Below, in pieces: positions 47,826 through 61,300 of a stretch of 64,000 nt of DNA. This DNA comes from Blepharisma stoltei (Eukaryota; Ciliophora; Heterotrichea; Heterotrichida; Blepharismidae). Within the stretch, counting starts at the first letter, position 1. Each line of letters opens with the position of its first letter. The translations under genes and the position numbers were made by a program. The stretch spans positions 62,001-126,000 of the forward strand of contig CAJZBQ010000040.1 of NCBI GenBank assembly GCA_914767885.1, in the 5' to 3' direction. The notes beneath the pieces are model-generated. The model saw only the letters and a list, made by a program, of their open reading frames with translations, made no database searches and had not been told where the DNA came from.

Positions 47826-48824
47826 GCTTAATTAAATAAATAATTTTAAAGAGAATTTATTAATATGTTGAAAACAAAATTATCAAGAAAACACAAAAAA
47901 ATTATTTTTTAATGATTAGCTTTAAATTACTTATTGAGAAGTCCTCTCCAGGCCGCTACTCGACTCCACATAATGCTCCAACTCTTGCTTGCCAGTCAGG
48001 ACTTGGCCTTCCGCTATGTACTCCTCACAGATGAGAGATTAGACTTGCTGCTGAGAGTCAGAGACTCTTGGTCACCATGCTGCACGCCAAAGGTTTGCCT
48101 TCCAGAAAATTCAAAAAAACGTTTTCTGATACCCTTAAAGAAGAAAATTATGCTTATCCCTACCCTACTATTGTTACATGCATCTGCATAGTCTGGTTCA
48201 AGTTTAATTGCTTCGTCATAACGTTCAATGCTTTATTGTGCCCAAGGCACAACAAAAACGCCAACAGCAGCTCCAAAACCTCGCCAACATCAGCTCCACA
48301 ACTCACGCCGGCAACTCCTGAGGCCAACGGTTTTTAAAAATCAGCACAGGCCATATTTTTTCTCTTCTCAGGGCATCAGGCCTTCCCCCGTGAGGCAGAA
48401 TTCCACCGCGGCGACCTTCCTTCAGGCCCATCACGCAGAAAACTCTGCCGGGTACCCTTAAGGACTTTGCCCGATTAGTCAGGTTGCAACTCTAGCTTTT
48501 AGGCGTCCCTTTTCAGCACTGTGAACCATCTCCCATATGGAAAAACCGTGACTTAGATGTGAGCATGCGGTCGGCTCAGCCAACTTCCCTGCCATCAAAC
48601 ACATAAAGCCCGACCAGATACATTTCTGAACTCTGCCCTCCTTCCAAGTCCCTTGGTTTCCCAATGAACCTACCTGCTACAGGTTCTAAGAGGGCATTTA
48701 GCTTACCGCCATTTTAATGTATATTCTCAATAATTAGCCTATTTTATGTATTAAAAAAGCTATTTATCTTAATCTCAGTCTCTATAAACCTCTATCCTCA
48801 AATATTCCTTTATCTTAAATAAAT
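47826..48824. promoter_or_regulatory. Divergent upstream region of epsilon-tubulin and SF3B3, mostly an insert
   Basis: About 1 kb; ~810 bp of it is the GC-rich element S9. Only ~90 bp on each side is left for promoters, in line with the compact spacing elsewhere. Confidence 0.5.
47921..48727 (-). mobile_element. Retroposon-like insertion S9 (intergenic, reversed)
   Basis: GC-rich. On the minus strand it begins GAATATACATTAAAATGGCG and ends near CAATAAGTAATTTAAA. Flanked by AATGATTAGC (47911-47920) and AATAATTAGC (48728-48737). It lies between the start codons of epsilon-tubulin and SF3B3. ORFs within it show no homology. Confidence 0.65.
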
Positions 48825-51800
48825 ATGTACCTTTATTCTTTAACACTCCAGCCTGGCACTGGGATACACAAAGCAATATTCGGGAATTTTTCAGCATCCA
48901 AAGCTCAAGAAATCGCAGTTTCCAAAGGAAAAACCCTTGAAATTTACCGCAGCAATGAAAACACAGGTGCTCTTGAAGTAGTCTACAGTCAAGAAGTGTT
49001 TGGAATAATCCGCTCTCTCTGCACTTTTAGAATGACTGGCGCGAATCGAGATATGATAGTAATAGGCTCAGATTCAGGACGAATTGTATTTCTCCAGCTA
49101 GACCCAGTCACCAATAATCTTGAACAAGTCCACTTAGAGACCTTTGGGAAATCAGGATGCCGCAGAATCGTTCCAGGCCAATATGTCGCTTCTGACCCTA
49201 AAGGCAGGGCTGTTATGATCTCTGCAATTGAAAAGCAAAAATTCGTGTACATTCTTAACAGAGACAGCACCAGTAAGCTAACAATTTCCTCACCTCTAGA
49301 AGCTCACAAAGGAAGAACGATAGTTTTTGATATCTGTGGAATTGATGTCGGCTTTGAGAACCCTCAGTTTGCCTGTTTAGAAGTTGACTATGGCGACCCA
49401 GAGCTCCCTGATAGTGCTGTAGTTACAGGCCAAGGCCAAAAGCTCCTTACTTTTTATGAGATGGATTTAGGCCTAAATCATGTCATCAGGAAAATCGCTA
49501 TGCCAACTGACAATTCTGCAAATATTTTGATCCCAGTACCAGGTGGCTCAGATGGTCCTGGCGGGGTCTTATTATGCTGTGAAAACATTATCCGGTATTT
49601 TAATTTCCCAAGCACAGAGCTATCTTGTACATATCCTAGAAGAGCTGATATGTCATTAGAAAGAGGCTTAATGATAAACTGCTATTCCACCCACAAGCAA
49701 AAAGACTTATTTTTCTTTTTAATCCATACAGAGTTAGGAGACCTTTATAAAGTGTCCTTAAAATACAATAAAGACCAGGTCGAGTCTTTATCTGTGCAAT
49801 ATTTTGATACAATTTTTCCTTGTGTTTCTATATGTATTTTGAAGACTGGATTTTTATTTGCAGCTGCTGAATATGGAAACCATGCTTTATATCAGTTCCA
49901 AAATATAGGAGAAAATGACGAATTCGCTATAAGCAGCTCAGATTCAATGGAAACTGTCCTATTTATGCCCCGGAAATTAACGAATATTGCGTTTTTATAT
50001 GACACAGAAAGTTTGTGTGCAATCACTGATATGAAAATCCAAGACTTAGCTGAAGAAGGAAACCCTCAAATTTATGCTTTGTGTGGAAGAGGCCCAAGGT
50101 CAGCTTTAAGAGTCCTGAGACATGGGCTTGGAGTCACTGAAATGGCTTATTCAAACTTGCCAGGGAAGCCAAACGGGGTATGAAGCTTAAAAAGTGGCCA
50201 CAAAGAAGGGGAAGTTTCTTATGACAAATATATCGTCATTTCATTTTTAAATGCCACACTTGTATTAGGAATTGGAGAAAAGGTCACTGAAGTTACAGAT
50301 TCAGGATTTGACGTCTCAGGTGGGACTATTCATGCAGGATTATTCTATTAGAATTATATTAATTTCATATTAATTTTTAATTAAAAATATATACTAATTA
50401 CAGTAAATATAAACATTGCCGTTATATCAGATAGTAAATAGAAAAATGGCTAATAGCAGGAATCCTTTTATTGTTATTAGGTATATTTATTTAAAAAGGT
50501 ACAGAATATTAGCGAATAATTGTTATCTACAAATTCTTCAGTACGGGATGAGAGTTATTGCTTCAAAATATCAAGTCGACCCTTGGGAAGCGCCAGGAAA
50601 AATCAGCAGAGCTACTTCTAATGAAAAACAAGTAGCGTTTACTTTACAAGGCGGAATTTTGGTTTATTTTGAGCTTGATTCATCAGGGAAGCTTAAAGAA
50701 GCTGGAAAAAGAGAAATGGAACAAGAAGTCATTTGTATCAGTATTTCCAATATACCAGAAGGCAGAACTAGGGCACGATTTTTAGCATTGGGGTGTTTTG
50801 ACAATACAATTAAAATTTTATCATTAGATCCTGAAGGGTGTCTAAGTAGGCTGAGCACTCAAGCTTTGCCTGGAAGTCAGCCTGAATCTGTGTGTTTATT
50901 AGAAATGGGCCACTCAGAAGAAACAAAAGATTTATACTTGCATGTAGGATTGTCAAATGGGGTAATGCTGAGAACGGTCATTGACTCGATAACTGGACAA
51001 CTTTCAGATACTAGGGCAAGGTTTTTAGGGAATAAGCCTGCTAGACTTTTTAAGGGCTTTGTAGCTGGCGGCCAAGCACTTGTTTCGTTATCATCGAGGC
51101 CATGGATTGCGTATAATTATATGTCAAGATTTTATATTACTCCTTTATCGTATGAAACCTTAGAATATGCAGCTTCATTTAGCTCAGAAATGTGCCCTGA
51201 AGGGTTTTTAGGGATTTCTGGTAATACCTTACTCCCACTTTAAAAATAGAACAAAACAGGTAAAATTAGAAAATTTTATAGGCGAAAATACTTATTTTTT
51301 TATAAAATTCCTTTACCTAATTAAATGGAAAAAGTGCAAGTAGAATATTAATTAACATTTTTCATACTGAATCAATTAATTTTAAATTAATTTTTCTTAA
51401 ATAAATTAAAATCTGCTCAATTTATATTTTTTTTTTTTTTTTAAAACAAAAATAAACTTCTTTTTGTTCCAATTTAAAAGGGAGGCGGAGTTAAGAATTT
51501 TTACTATAGAAAAACTAGGAGAATTATTCAATCAATCTATAGTCCCGCTCCGCTATACGCCAAGAAAAATGGAAATTTACCCCATTAATAAAAATCTAAT
51601 TATCATTGAATCTGACCATAATGCATTCCCAGTCACCGAACGAGAAGAGCTCAAAGAAGCTGTCAAACAATTTTCTGAGTTTCGAGAACTTACAGATGCA
51701 CAAATCAGCACCCCAAGTGCCGGCATCGGACGATGGGCTGCATGCATTAGAATCCTTGACCCCCGATCTCTAGAAACTACCGAAATATTTGAGCTTACCG

Positions 51801-52795
51801 ACAATGAAACAGCTGTCAGCCTCTGTGTCGCCAATTTTACAGGCTACGAAAGCGAAATGTTTTTAGTCCTAGGAACCGTCAAAGATATGAATCTACACCC
51901 AAGGAATTTTACTGCAGCCTATATCAGTGTCTTTCGAATCATCAACAACAAGCTTGAATTATTCCACAAAACCCAAGCCGAGGATATCCCACTCGCAATT
52001 TCTCCATTTTATGGAAAAATCCTAATCGGGGTCGGAAAATTTTTGAGGATTTATGAACTAGGCAAAAAAAAAATTTTAAAAAAATGCGAAAATAAAACAA
52101 CTTTTCCGAATTTAATCAGCAATATAAAAGTTGATGGGGAACGTATTTTTGTGACGGATATCTCTGAAAGTGTATCAGTTTTAACGTGAAGCAAAGAAGA
52201 TAATCAAATTTATTGCTTTGCAGACGACGTTATATCAAGATTCCTTACGAATTTTATTGTTCTGGATCATGATACAGTAGCAGCAGTTGATAAATTTGAA
52301 AATATGATGGTCCTAAGGCTTCCTGACGCTTGTGAAGAAGACGAAAGAGATATAAATACTGTCAAGTTTAAGTGGGAGGCTGGATTTTTAAATTCTGCTT
52401 ATTATAAGCTTGAACATATTGCTCACTTCTATATAGGAGATTTGGCTACTTCTATACAAAAATCTGCATTAAGTGAAGGAGGGGCTGAAGCTTTGGTATA
52501 TGGGACAACAATGGGGGCAATAGGGACTTTTCTTCCGATTACACAGAAAGATGACGTAGAATTTTTCGTCCATTTAGAAATGTATATGAGGCAAGAAGCA
52601 AGGTCACTGGTGGGGAGAGACCATATGTCATTTAGGTCGTTTTATGCACCGATTAAAAATGTGATTGATGGGGATTTGTGTGAGCAGTATTCAAAATTGG
52701 ACTATCAAACACAGCGGAGACTTGCTGAACAGCTTGAGCACAGTCCAAATGAAATACTGAAAAGGTTAGAAGACTTCAGAAATAAAATCTTTTAA
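48825..52795 (+). CDS. SF3B3: Splicing factor 3B subunit 3 (SF3b130/Rse1)
   Basis: 1,176 aa after two IESs; human SF3B3 is 1,217. Starts [20 protein letters not shown]. Near-identical runs: [111 protein letters not shown] at 50181 is the conserved Trp after GKPNGV. A triple beta-propeller scaffold of the U2 snRNP SF3b complex. Confidence 0.95.
50346..50523. other. IES (178 bp)
   Basis: TAT-bounded. Removal joins [18 protein letters not shown] in SF3B3 and removes a TAG. Confidence 0.78.
51229..51490. mobile_element. MITE-like IES, family B (copy in SF3B3)
   Basis: TTA-bounded, 262 bp. Right end TTCCAATTTAAAAGGGAG; left end worn (CTCCCACTTTAAAAATAGAAC). Removal gives [17 protein letters not shown], matching SF3B3. 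Confidence 0.88.
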
Positions 52796-52868
52796 TAAAA
52801 AATTGGAAAAAATTGTTATTTTTTTTAATATACCGTAGAGTGAAGTTCAAAAAATTATTATTTTCATA

Positions 52869-54630
52869 ATGGAGGAAACGGATGAATCATTGAAATCCCC
52901 AAAAATAGAGGTCAACAAGCCAAAAAGGCCAATGTCAGCCTCTGGCGGAGAGCTGAAGAACAGACTTGCACAAATCTCAAAGCATGGGACTGCCGACACA
53001 AATTTTCGGCCTTTAACAGCTCCATCTAATGAAAAAGTGTATGAAATTAAAGAAGAGGCTGACATAGATGATCTGTTAATCGAAAACAAAGAAGACTGAA
53101 AATTTTTATTTTCTGGGCGGCCCAGGACCTCCCACCCATCAAAACTTTCATATAAAAGTGTTTTTACTTCAAAATTACGCCCCCAGAGCGCAATCACTAA
53201 TATCAAGCCGAAAAGTTTTAACCCGAAGCCACATTATTCAATAAATGCTTTTTCATTGTGTGAAATACTGAAAAAGGTAAAATCGTCGAGTGATGAAATG
53301 ATGTTTAGAAATTCAAGCCCAAAATTGATTGATATTCAAATACTTCACAACCTTAAACGAAATACCACGAGCAAAGGAATTTTAAGCTTAAATGCTGATG
53401 ATCCGTCTACTATTTCGTTTAAATGCTTAGAATTAGAAGAATCTGCTATAAGATCAAGACCGCAGACAGCTGGGAGAATTCCTAAATACAAGCCGGCATC
53501 AGTTGCAAAAAAAGATGAAGAAAAAGAAAAAGAGGAAGAGCAGACTAAAAATAAAGCGTTTTTGCATGAAGTTTTAAGTATTTTAACTGAAAATACTAAC
53601 TGCCCCTCCGTGAGTGAACAAAGCTCATAGAGGGAGGCTAATTGGTATTTTTAAAAAATTTTAAATATAAATTTTTATAGTAAAATTTTTTTTAGAAATT
53701 TAAAAAAATCTAATTAGAAAGCAAGCATTTATTTAAGTTGTAAAATTTTTGTTTAAAATGCAAATTGTTCAAAATTAAACAGAATTAGCTAGAAATTTCA
53801 TTATAATAATTATTAATTATATATTTAAAAAATTTTTCTTTATAAAAAATTCTTTATTCAAAAATTTTTTTCCCAAAAAATAGGGATTTTTCCTATAGTT
53901 TTTTCGCTCATCAGGGAGGGGGAGTAAGGAAGAAAAATCTCAGGAGGTAATTAACAAAAACGAAGAAAAAGAAGAAATAAGTCAAAAAGAAAAAAAATCT
54001 TTTGGTATCAAATTACCTCGCTCAAGCAATAAAAATGACAGAGAAATCAACACTTCAAGCCAAGACGATGTATCTTCAAGACTCAGCGATACTCTTAAAA
54101 CAATTGAAAAACTCACAGAAAGAAGCTCAAATATAATCGAGAAAAAAAGTAACTATTCTTTATCAAAAATAAATGAAGTTGAGCAGCCATCTAGCACCGA
54201 AAGAGGGAAGCAAAATAAAGTATTTTTATTCAAAGCATGGAAAAACAAGCTTTCCATAAAAACTCCAAAAGTAGAGACCGAAATAGACGATCCTCACGAC
54301 CTAGGGGCTTCCCTCAGAATCCATTCCCTACGATCCCCAAATGCTACAACTGAGCTTCCCATCAGATCTAAACAATCCTTTGCATCTCCTCGAGTAAGGC
54401 CTAAATCTGCGTATATTCAAAGCTCTACATATAGAAGAGAAAATCCGGCTAAAACTGAGATTGTTATTCCAGCTCCTTTTAGTGTCGCATTAAGAGGCAA
54501 AAAAGTTGAAGAATGCAACTCATTCGGGATAATGTTTAAGCCTTCAACCACAAGTGAGAAAAGAGCATCCCTTCCAATATCAACTATTGCCTTTAAAAGA
54601 GCAAAATTCTCAAATAAACTTGTAAAATAG
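52869..54630 (+). CDS. Hypothetical disordered protein (MITE-interrupted)
   Basis: 477 aa after removing a 328 bp MITE; UGA=Trp at 53097 (KEDWKFLFSGRP). Repeated basic Ser/Pro segments (NKPKRPMSASGGELKN, RSRPQTAGRIPKYKP, SPRVRPKSAYIQSS) recall RPxSA/RPxTA-type microtubule-associated proteins, though no domain is clear. The second half (53926-54630) has no internal start codon of its own and is joined only by IES removal. Confidence 0.65.
53597..53924. mobile_element. MITE-like IES, family A (copy 2)
   Basis: TAA-bounded, 328 bp. Left terminus CTGCCCCTCCGTGAGTGAAC folds onto CTCATAGAGGGAGG. The interior shares AAATTAAACAGAATTAGCT with copy 1. Removal joins LTENTKEEKSQEVIN. Confidence 0.87.
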
Positions 54631-54754
54631 CCTGATTATTTGACGATTTTTCCTTATTAATTTTAGTGAATTATATATACCTTATGATGATATATTAAGC
54701 TGGATGGAAATTATAATAGAGAAAAAACAAAAATATTATATTAGATATAATATA

Positions 54755-56758
54755 TTAAGCGTGAGAGGACATCTGATTATAATAGTCTTCATCAAATCGA
54801 GACATTTCAGTTTGCTGCGGATTTTCAAGATATAAAAGATCTCCGAAATCTATGCAGCATTTGGTTAAGACGAGTTTAAACATCTCGCATAGCCTTTCCT
54901 TTTTTTCTTCTCTTCTTGTTTTAAATTTCGCATGGCCTATGTCTCCTAGGATAAGTGGGCCATTTTCACCGACACTGGGTTGATAATTGCTTAACTCGGC
55001 AACAAAATTAAAATAAATTAATTTTTTTTTTAAAAAAAATAAATATGGATTAAATTAGTTATCGTCTAAATAAAAAGATAAGTATCTTTTTCTTAACTTA
55101 CTTAACTTAATTATCTGGTGTTTAAGGTGTCTAGTGCCGCAGCCCAAAAAGGGCCTATGGCAAAACTAGTGACGTAGGCGAGCCATCTTGGAACAGGTCA
55201 GCCCTGGCCAAGCCTTCTATCAACTCCTGCTTCACCAGCCTTGCTGCACGTCTCACCCGGCGCGATGCCGTCGCCCTTGTCGCTCGACTCAGCTCCTGCG
55301 CGTGTTCCGCCTAAGGGTCATCCTCCCGTGGGGATGTGCTAAGAGGTAAAAGCCCGAAATCTTGAGAGGACTGAGGAGCAGTTCCTCTGGTTATCCCCAG
55401 AGTTAAACCGCTATTGCTGTCCAGAAGTTCTCGAGTGAAAACCTAACCGATAAGTATCTTTCATTAGCTTTGGAATTGAGTGTTAAAAACACCTTAGGGT
55501 TCTGCGCTTGAATCATTCTTAAAATCAGCTCAAATCGATGCACAACTTCTGCTTCAAATTCTTTCCGTTTCTTATCTATTCTGTGCAGAACATAATATGG
55601 CTCTTTTCTGTCTTGAGGAAAGTCTTTCCATTTTGATGTAAATTTATGGAGCTTTAACTTCTCTGTCTTATTTTTTGTCATTTCAAAAGACACAAAAAAC
55701 CCAAAAGCAGCTCGGACTCTTCTTGCTTTATACTTGCTAGCTGATAAAATGTCTTTACTCCCCCCCATCCTTGATCGAACGATTGACTGTAAAAATTCCT
55801 AAAAATTGGGGAAAATTAACCCCCATCCTTGATCGAACGATTTTCATATCATGCAAATTTTTATATATATAAAAATATATTATTTATCAAAAGCTTAGGA
55901 AGATGTACATAATGAAGTTGTTTTCAGAGGCTTTGAGACGACAGAAAGCTGCGGAAATCAACCATCCGAAGTGATTTAGTCATTAACATATGCTTAAAAC
56001 TCAATAATCTAATAAAATAGAGATTCTTTAAAATTTTTTTTTAAAAAAATTTAATTTAATAAGGAACAAATTAAAATTTATACAATTTAAAGGGGTAACT
56101 AATAAATCAAAATATTAAAAATTGGTATTTTATGAAATAAATTAAATTTTTTTGCTGTAAAAATAATTATTAAATATTCTTAACCCTCTTAATTAAAAGT
56201 AAATAAAAAAAAATATCTATATATTTTTTTATTTTATATATAAATTTTTTTTCCCGAAAAATGTTTTTTTAACCCCCATCCTTGATCGAACGATGGCGAG
56301 TCGTTCGATCAAGGATTGGGGGGGAGTTAGGGTTTTGTGACTCAATTTTCTTTTCTTCGTTTTTCATTCTCTGTTGGTTGATTTCTTGAGCTTTTAAGCG
56401 AAAATGGACTTTTTCTTCTTCAGTTATTTGAGCCCATCTGCTTGGAGCTGATTTTATTTGTTCCTGATCTCCTCCTCCACAAAATTCTCTTATCTTCTCA
56501 AAGATTCCAATTCAATTTTTATGAAAAATTAATATTTTATTTTTTTTTATTTTTTTTAATTTTTTTTCAAAAAGTTAGAAAAATCGAATATGGATTTTCA
56601 AGTGAAATTTTTCTTTTTTTATAGTCATGCTTCACGTTATTATACGCGATTTTTAATAAATTCATTGGATGGGCGTATAGGACTTTTGAGGAAACAGGGC
56701 CAATACCAATAATTTCTACGTTCTCGAATGTAGGATGAGTGAGATTTTCAAAAATCAT
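54755..56758 (-). CDS. Tandem HMG-box protein (three IESs and one retroposon-like insert)
   Basis: 312 aa after removing 46, 572, 372 and 75 bp. First HMG-like box NPYSIFLIFHKNWIGIFEKI...RWAQITEEEKVHFRLKAQE; second AAFGFFVSFEMTKN...KFTSKWKDFPQDRKEPYYVL. HMG boxes bend DNA in chromatin. The C-terminus (GENGPLILGDIGHAKFKTRR...NQMSSHA) is of unknown role. UGA is Trp in HKNWIGIF. The start codon lies 20 bp from the divergent gene at 56779. Confidence 0.75.
54992..55066. other. IES (75 bp)
   Basis: TTA/TAA-bounded. After removal the minus-strand gene reads SFYLSNYQPSVGENG. Lies 23 bp from S10. Confidence 0.7.
55090..55448 (-). mobile_element. Retroposon-like insertion S10
   Basis: Flanked by a perfect 13 bp duplication GATAAGTATCTTT (55077-55089 and 55449-55461). 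GC-rich. On the minus strand it begins GGTTAGGTTTTCACTCG and ends TTAAGTAAGTTAAGAA. It shares CCTTAGGCGG and AGGAG blocks with S1. Removal of 372 bp keeps the HMG gene open. Confidence 0.83.
55755..56326. mobile_element. MITE-like IES, family C (572 bp)
   Basis: TTA-bounded. Termini CTCCCCCCCATCCTTGATCG, with a second copy of the same terminus at ~55820 and a perfect hairpin at the right end (CCATCCTTGATCGAACGA pairing with TCGTTCGATCAAGGAT, 56278-56319). Removal joins IESQNPKDILSASK in the HMG gene. The interior contains family B-like terminal sequence (~56085) and a short coding-like stretch. Confidence 0.87.
56530..56575. other. IES (46 bp)
   Basis: TA-bounded, A/T-only. Removal joins NPYSIFLIFHKNWIG, completing the first HMG box. 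Confidence 0.75.
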
Positions 56759-56778
56759 TTTTATATAAGTTATATTAA

Positions 56779-58320
56779 ATGGAAGCTGAAAATTTTAAGA
56801 TACAGGTGAGCGATATTGATAGCTTATCAGAAATTGATACAAAGCGAGATTCTATTGAAAAAGCTCCAAATGTAGAAAAATGACTTGGAGGCCTTCGTGG
56901 CGACCGAACCTGCATTTCTGAATCTTTTGATCAGTCTGAAAGAGATTTTCCTTCTCATTCTCCAACTGCAGCTATTTCTAATGATCCTTTCCGCCTAAAT
57001 AATCAACCAACTTCACAGAGCCAATATAGCCCTCAAAATCAGCCTCCACTTCAGCCAGATCAAATTAAAAACATACTGTTAAGCCAAGCAAAAGCATTAG
57101 AGGAAGCTTTATATGCAATGAAAATGCAGCAATCTCAAGGAAATCATCAATATTTCCCTTCTTCAGTTTCATTGCCGACTTCAAATCAAGGCTCTAGATG
57201 CATTTCTCCAGAAAATACTATGCGGCAAGGTTATTGACCTTATCACTTGCATCATCAGCCTTATCAATTTTTACCTCAAAATCCTTATAATTACTCACAA
57301 AATCAAATAATTCCTCCTCAAATGCCTGCATATCCCCAAAACACTTTTAATGCCCCTTATCAGAATTCAAGCCTATTGCAGCAAGCAGAAATTTTAGAAA
57401 ACGCAATTCAAGCTGCCAAATCCCAAGCTTCAGGGCTAAATCCACAATTTCCTTATTTCCTTCCACAAAGTTATAATCACCAAACTGCATATTCCTCGCC
57501 CTTATCTTATAACAATAGAGGTATTGGAGATTTATATGAAAATAGACAATCTGAGCTTCAAAGGGATTTACAAATAAATCAAAAGAATTTAGCTGCGATT
57601 GAAAGGGAAAAAGAAATACTCGAAACAGAGCTAAATTCTGCAATCCAAAGAGAATCCTCAACAGCTTTGATGCTGCAGCAAATAAAACTTGATTTAAAAA
57701 TCCTTGAAACCCAATTCCTAGACTGCCAGTACAGATTTAACACAGAAATTGACAATTTAAAAGAAAAAAACAGTCAAATTTTAAATAAATTAGAAGAAAT
57801 TAACGCATTTTCAAGAAAATCAGTAAGCAGCTATAGCCCAGAGCCTATAATACATCATGAAAAAAGCTACAGTGGGGCGAATAATAATTTTTATAACGAA
57901 AAAAAAATTGGAGAAATTTCTCCAAAAAATCGAGGCTATGTCCCAGTCAGAACCCAAGAAAACCAAAGCGAAAATATTATAAACGTGCTAAGGTGGGAAG
58001 AAAATGAGAAAAAAACGCCAGAGCCAAAGCCTATATATGACCAGCATCAAAACAGCAACTGAGGCGACCCTCAGAAAATCAAACAAATAAGGCAGCAGTC
58101 AGAATCTTTGCAGAACAAAAATATCGACACAATTATAAAAAATATAGAAAATAAATTAAGACTGTTAAGAGAAGACAAAGAAAAAGCCCAAACTAAATTT
58201 TACACTGCAGAAAGGGCAGGAAATACAAGTAAAATGCGAGAAATGTCATTAGAGCTTGGCATTATTGAATCAAACATCACCAGTCTTGTAAAAAAACTAA
58301 ATACCTATTCTTCAGCTTAA
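56779..58320 (+). CDS. Hypothetical Gln/Asn/Pro-rich coiled-coil protein
   Basis: 513 aa, no IES, UGA=Trp at four sites including EKWLGGLRGD and QGYWPYHLHH. A prion-like Q/N/P/Y-rich half (QFLPQNPYNYSQNQIIPPQ) is followed by a coiled coil (LAAIEREKEILETELNSA) and a second short coiled coil at the C-terminus. No family recognised; the composition suits a condensate or cytoskeletal scaffold. Confidence 0.68.
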
Positions 58321-58332
58321 TTTTTACTATAA

Positions 58333-61300
58333 TTAATTATCCTTATTTTCTTTCTCTTTTTTGATCAGTTCTAATATTTTTTGCGTTTTTTTCGCGTTTT
58401 GACTCATTAGTTCTTCTCTGTCTTTTATCCTCTTATTAAAAGCTCCAAAAAACTGCATGGTACTATGGTGGGATTTTTCAAGGGATTTTTTAAGCAGGGT
58501 AAGTTTGCCTTCCCAAGACAAGTCTTCTTCTTTTTCATATTCTTTGGCGACCTGGATATATTGTTTATGTGTTTTTCTGCGTCTTCAAAACATAAGGTTC
58601 TCTACTTCTATATTTAAAAAAATTAATTCTTTGACGTCTGAAGATAAGCAATCAGACTGCACTTGTTCATAGACATCAGTGATAATAGAAATTAAGATGG
58701 TCATCATAATGATAGGGTTAATGATAATTCCTAAGGTACATACAGTAAGCTCAATTAATTCGTTCCCAAAATCAAAATTCCCGAAAACCAAGTTATAAGA
58801 GGTTCTTACATTTCCCATTAAATCAGGAATCTCCATTTTCCTTTGCAGCACTATGAAAATAAAGCAAAAAGAAGCCATTGAATAAAATAGCAAAATGATG
58901 TACCCTGACATTCCGTTCAGTACGCTTATCAAAAGATTAATAAAATATCGCGTCGTTTTAAATAGTCTAAAATACGCAATCCCTCTGGCTCAGCTTAAAA
59001 AAGTGACTATTGCAAAGACAGACGGCATAAGCTCTGGATATACATAATATCATTCCATATACTCATAAAGCAAAAGCATGCACCCTCTAAACCAATCCAC
59101 ATAATTCCATACATATGTAAAATAATATTTCCCTGAAACCGCCATCAAAAACAGCTCAAACACATTCAGCAATGTATTCATAATAAATAGTGTCAATTGA
59201 AAATATCGATTTCCCATAAAATAAGCTGTATAAACTGACAGTGTAATTAAATATGAATAATACATAAAGCCTTGGTACATAAGTGGGTATTGGGCAGTTT
59301 GCCATTTATAATGGACTACATCAAGGACCAGCGGAGTCTTAAAGACCTCATTATTTTTGCAGCGGGACAAGCTTTGTAAGAAATCCAAGCTTTGTCTTGA
59401 CCCCATAGTAAAATTCAGCCTTATATAGCATTCTTTGAAAATCATAGAAGTCCCTTGGTTGCTTATGTCGTTCACATCAAAAAAGTTAGAAACTTTGATT
59501 CTGGGGGTGTCTGAAATATAAGTTATAGGGAAAACCACATAGGTTTCACAGAACTTAGGCAGACTTTTCCTTTGGGTTTCTTGGTACAGCACTTCATAAA
59601 GGTCGTTTAAAGCTCCGAAGCCTTGCTTGTTCATTTTATTGAGCTCATTTTCGACTATTTGTAAAATAAAAGGGTTGTGCTTGCCGACTGCACAAAAACA
59701 TTTGACAAACTCGTCTCTCAGCCCTTTGAAATCTTTGTGTAAAGCTATAGAAAGAGGGTAAAAGCCTTGGTTGGTCTTGATGATGGCTGCAGAATTGCTG
59801 AGAGCTCTTCCAATATATTCTTTAAGGTTAAGCAGAGAATAAATGTGAAGAGTGTTCATGTAATAAGGCAAAATAAGAAAACTGTCGTGCAGATTTTCAT
59901 ATGTAGGGTGCTTGTCAGTCAAGATGTCTCGCATATATGAAAAGTATTCTTGAATTTTTTCTATAGGCCCTGCAATAGAAAGGACTTGGGACGATAAAGG
60001 ATTTTCTTGAAAATTTATATGCTGCTTTTCACCTGTCGCAAGGTAATTTTCATCTGACGAAATCACTAATGAATAAATAGGAGATTTGTGAGTAAAATAT
60101 GACACAGTTTCACGATACAGCAGAGAAATCACAAAAATTTTAGCATCAGTGCCGGCAGTCAGCATAGTGTCGTTATTTCTTAAAATCAAAATCTGGGTGA
60201 CAACCCCTGCGTGGACAGTAAATTTTGACTCAAGCCATTTTTCATCAATATTCCACACTTTTACAATCCCTACCATACCTCCTGTAATAATAAGATTATC
60301 ATCTTGAGAAATTGCTATAGAGTTAACAGGCTCTTGTGCATGAATTACTCCATTCTCCACAGCATTTTCTGTATCCCACTCTATAACTGTTTTATCGCTG
60401 CTTCCTGAATATATATTTTCCTCTATTAATTCTGCACTCTTTTTTATTTAATTAAATAAATATTATTTTAATAGTCCTAGAATATTCTTTTTCCGTTATG
60501 GCTAATACAAATGCATCAGATACTTTGGTTGTGCCCTCTTAGCTGGATACTTTCAGTCCCTTCCAATTTCCATATGCAGACTACAGAGTCCCCGCCTCCA
60601 GTCACCAAATAGTCACTTTTTGGGGAAAAACACAAATCTCTCATCAAGCCTCTATGAGCTTGGATTTTATGATAAATTTCGAACGTAAATGGGTTAAAAA
60701 GATAAAGAATCCCTAGCTCATCCCCGACAGCGCCATATTTTTCGTCTTGGGAAACACAGATTTTTAATCCAGCGCCCTGTGTGATAAATTCATTTGTAGG
60801 GTTTCCACATTTGTCCCATCTTCTGACAATTTTATCAGTCCCACAGGACAAGAGGGATTTTGTGTCAGGGACAAAGGTGACGGAGTTATAGTCAGTGCTG
60901 GAGCTTGCTTTATATAAATAATCTTCTTGGAATACAGGGAATTTCCAGACTTTAAACATAGTGTCGTCTCCACAAGAAAAAATATTGCTTCGGTCAGCTG
61001 AAAAAATTACTGATCTTACTACTCCTTTGTGGCCTGAAAGGGTTTGCTCTCGTCTTTCTTGGTCTAGGTCTCATATTTTGACAGAAAAATCATCAGAACT
61101 TGTAGCGAGAAATGCGCCATCTGGGCTAAAACTTAGCGATCTGACTGGAGCGGCATGCTGGCCAAGTTTTTTCACTAGGGCATTTTCAGGGATTTTTCAT
61201 AACAAAACGTTATATATTTTTTTTTATGAATTTTTATTTTTTTTAAAAAATAAAAAATAAATGCATATTTATGAGAAAAAAAAGTATATTATCAGCACCT

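Noticed and set aside
47934-48664. Overlapping ORFs of 61-89 codons between epsilon-tubulin and SF3B3
   Set aside because: They are in the GC-rich element S9; no homology and no agreement with gene spacing.
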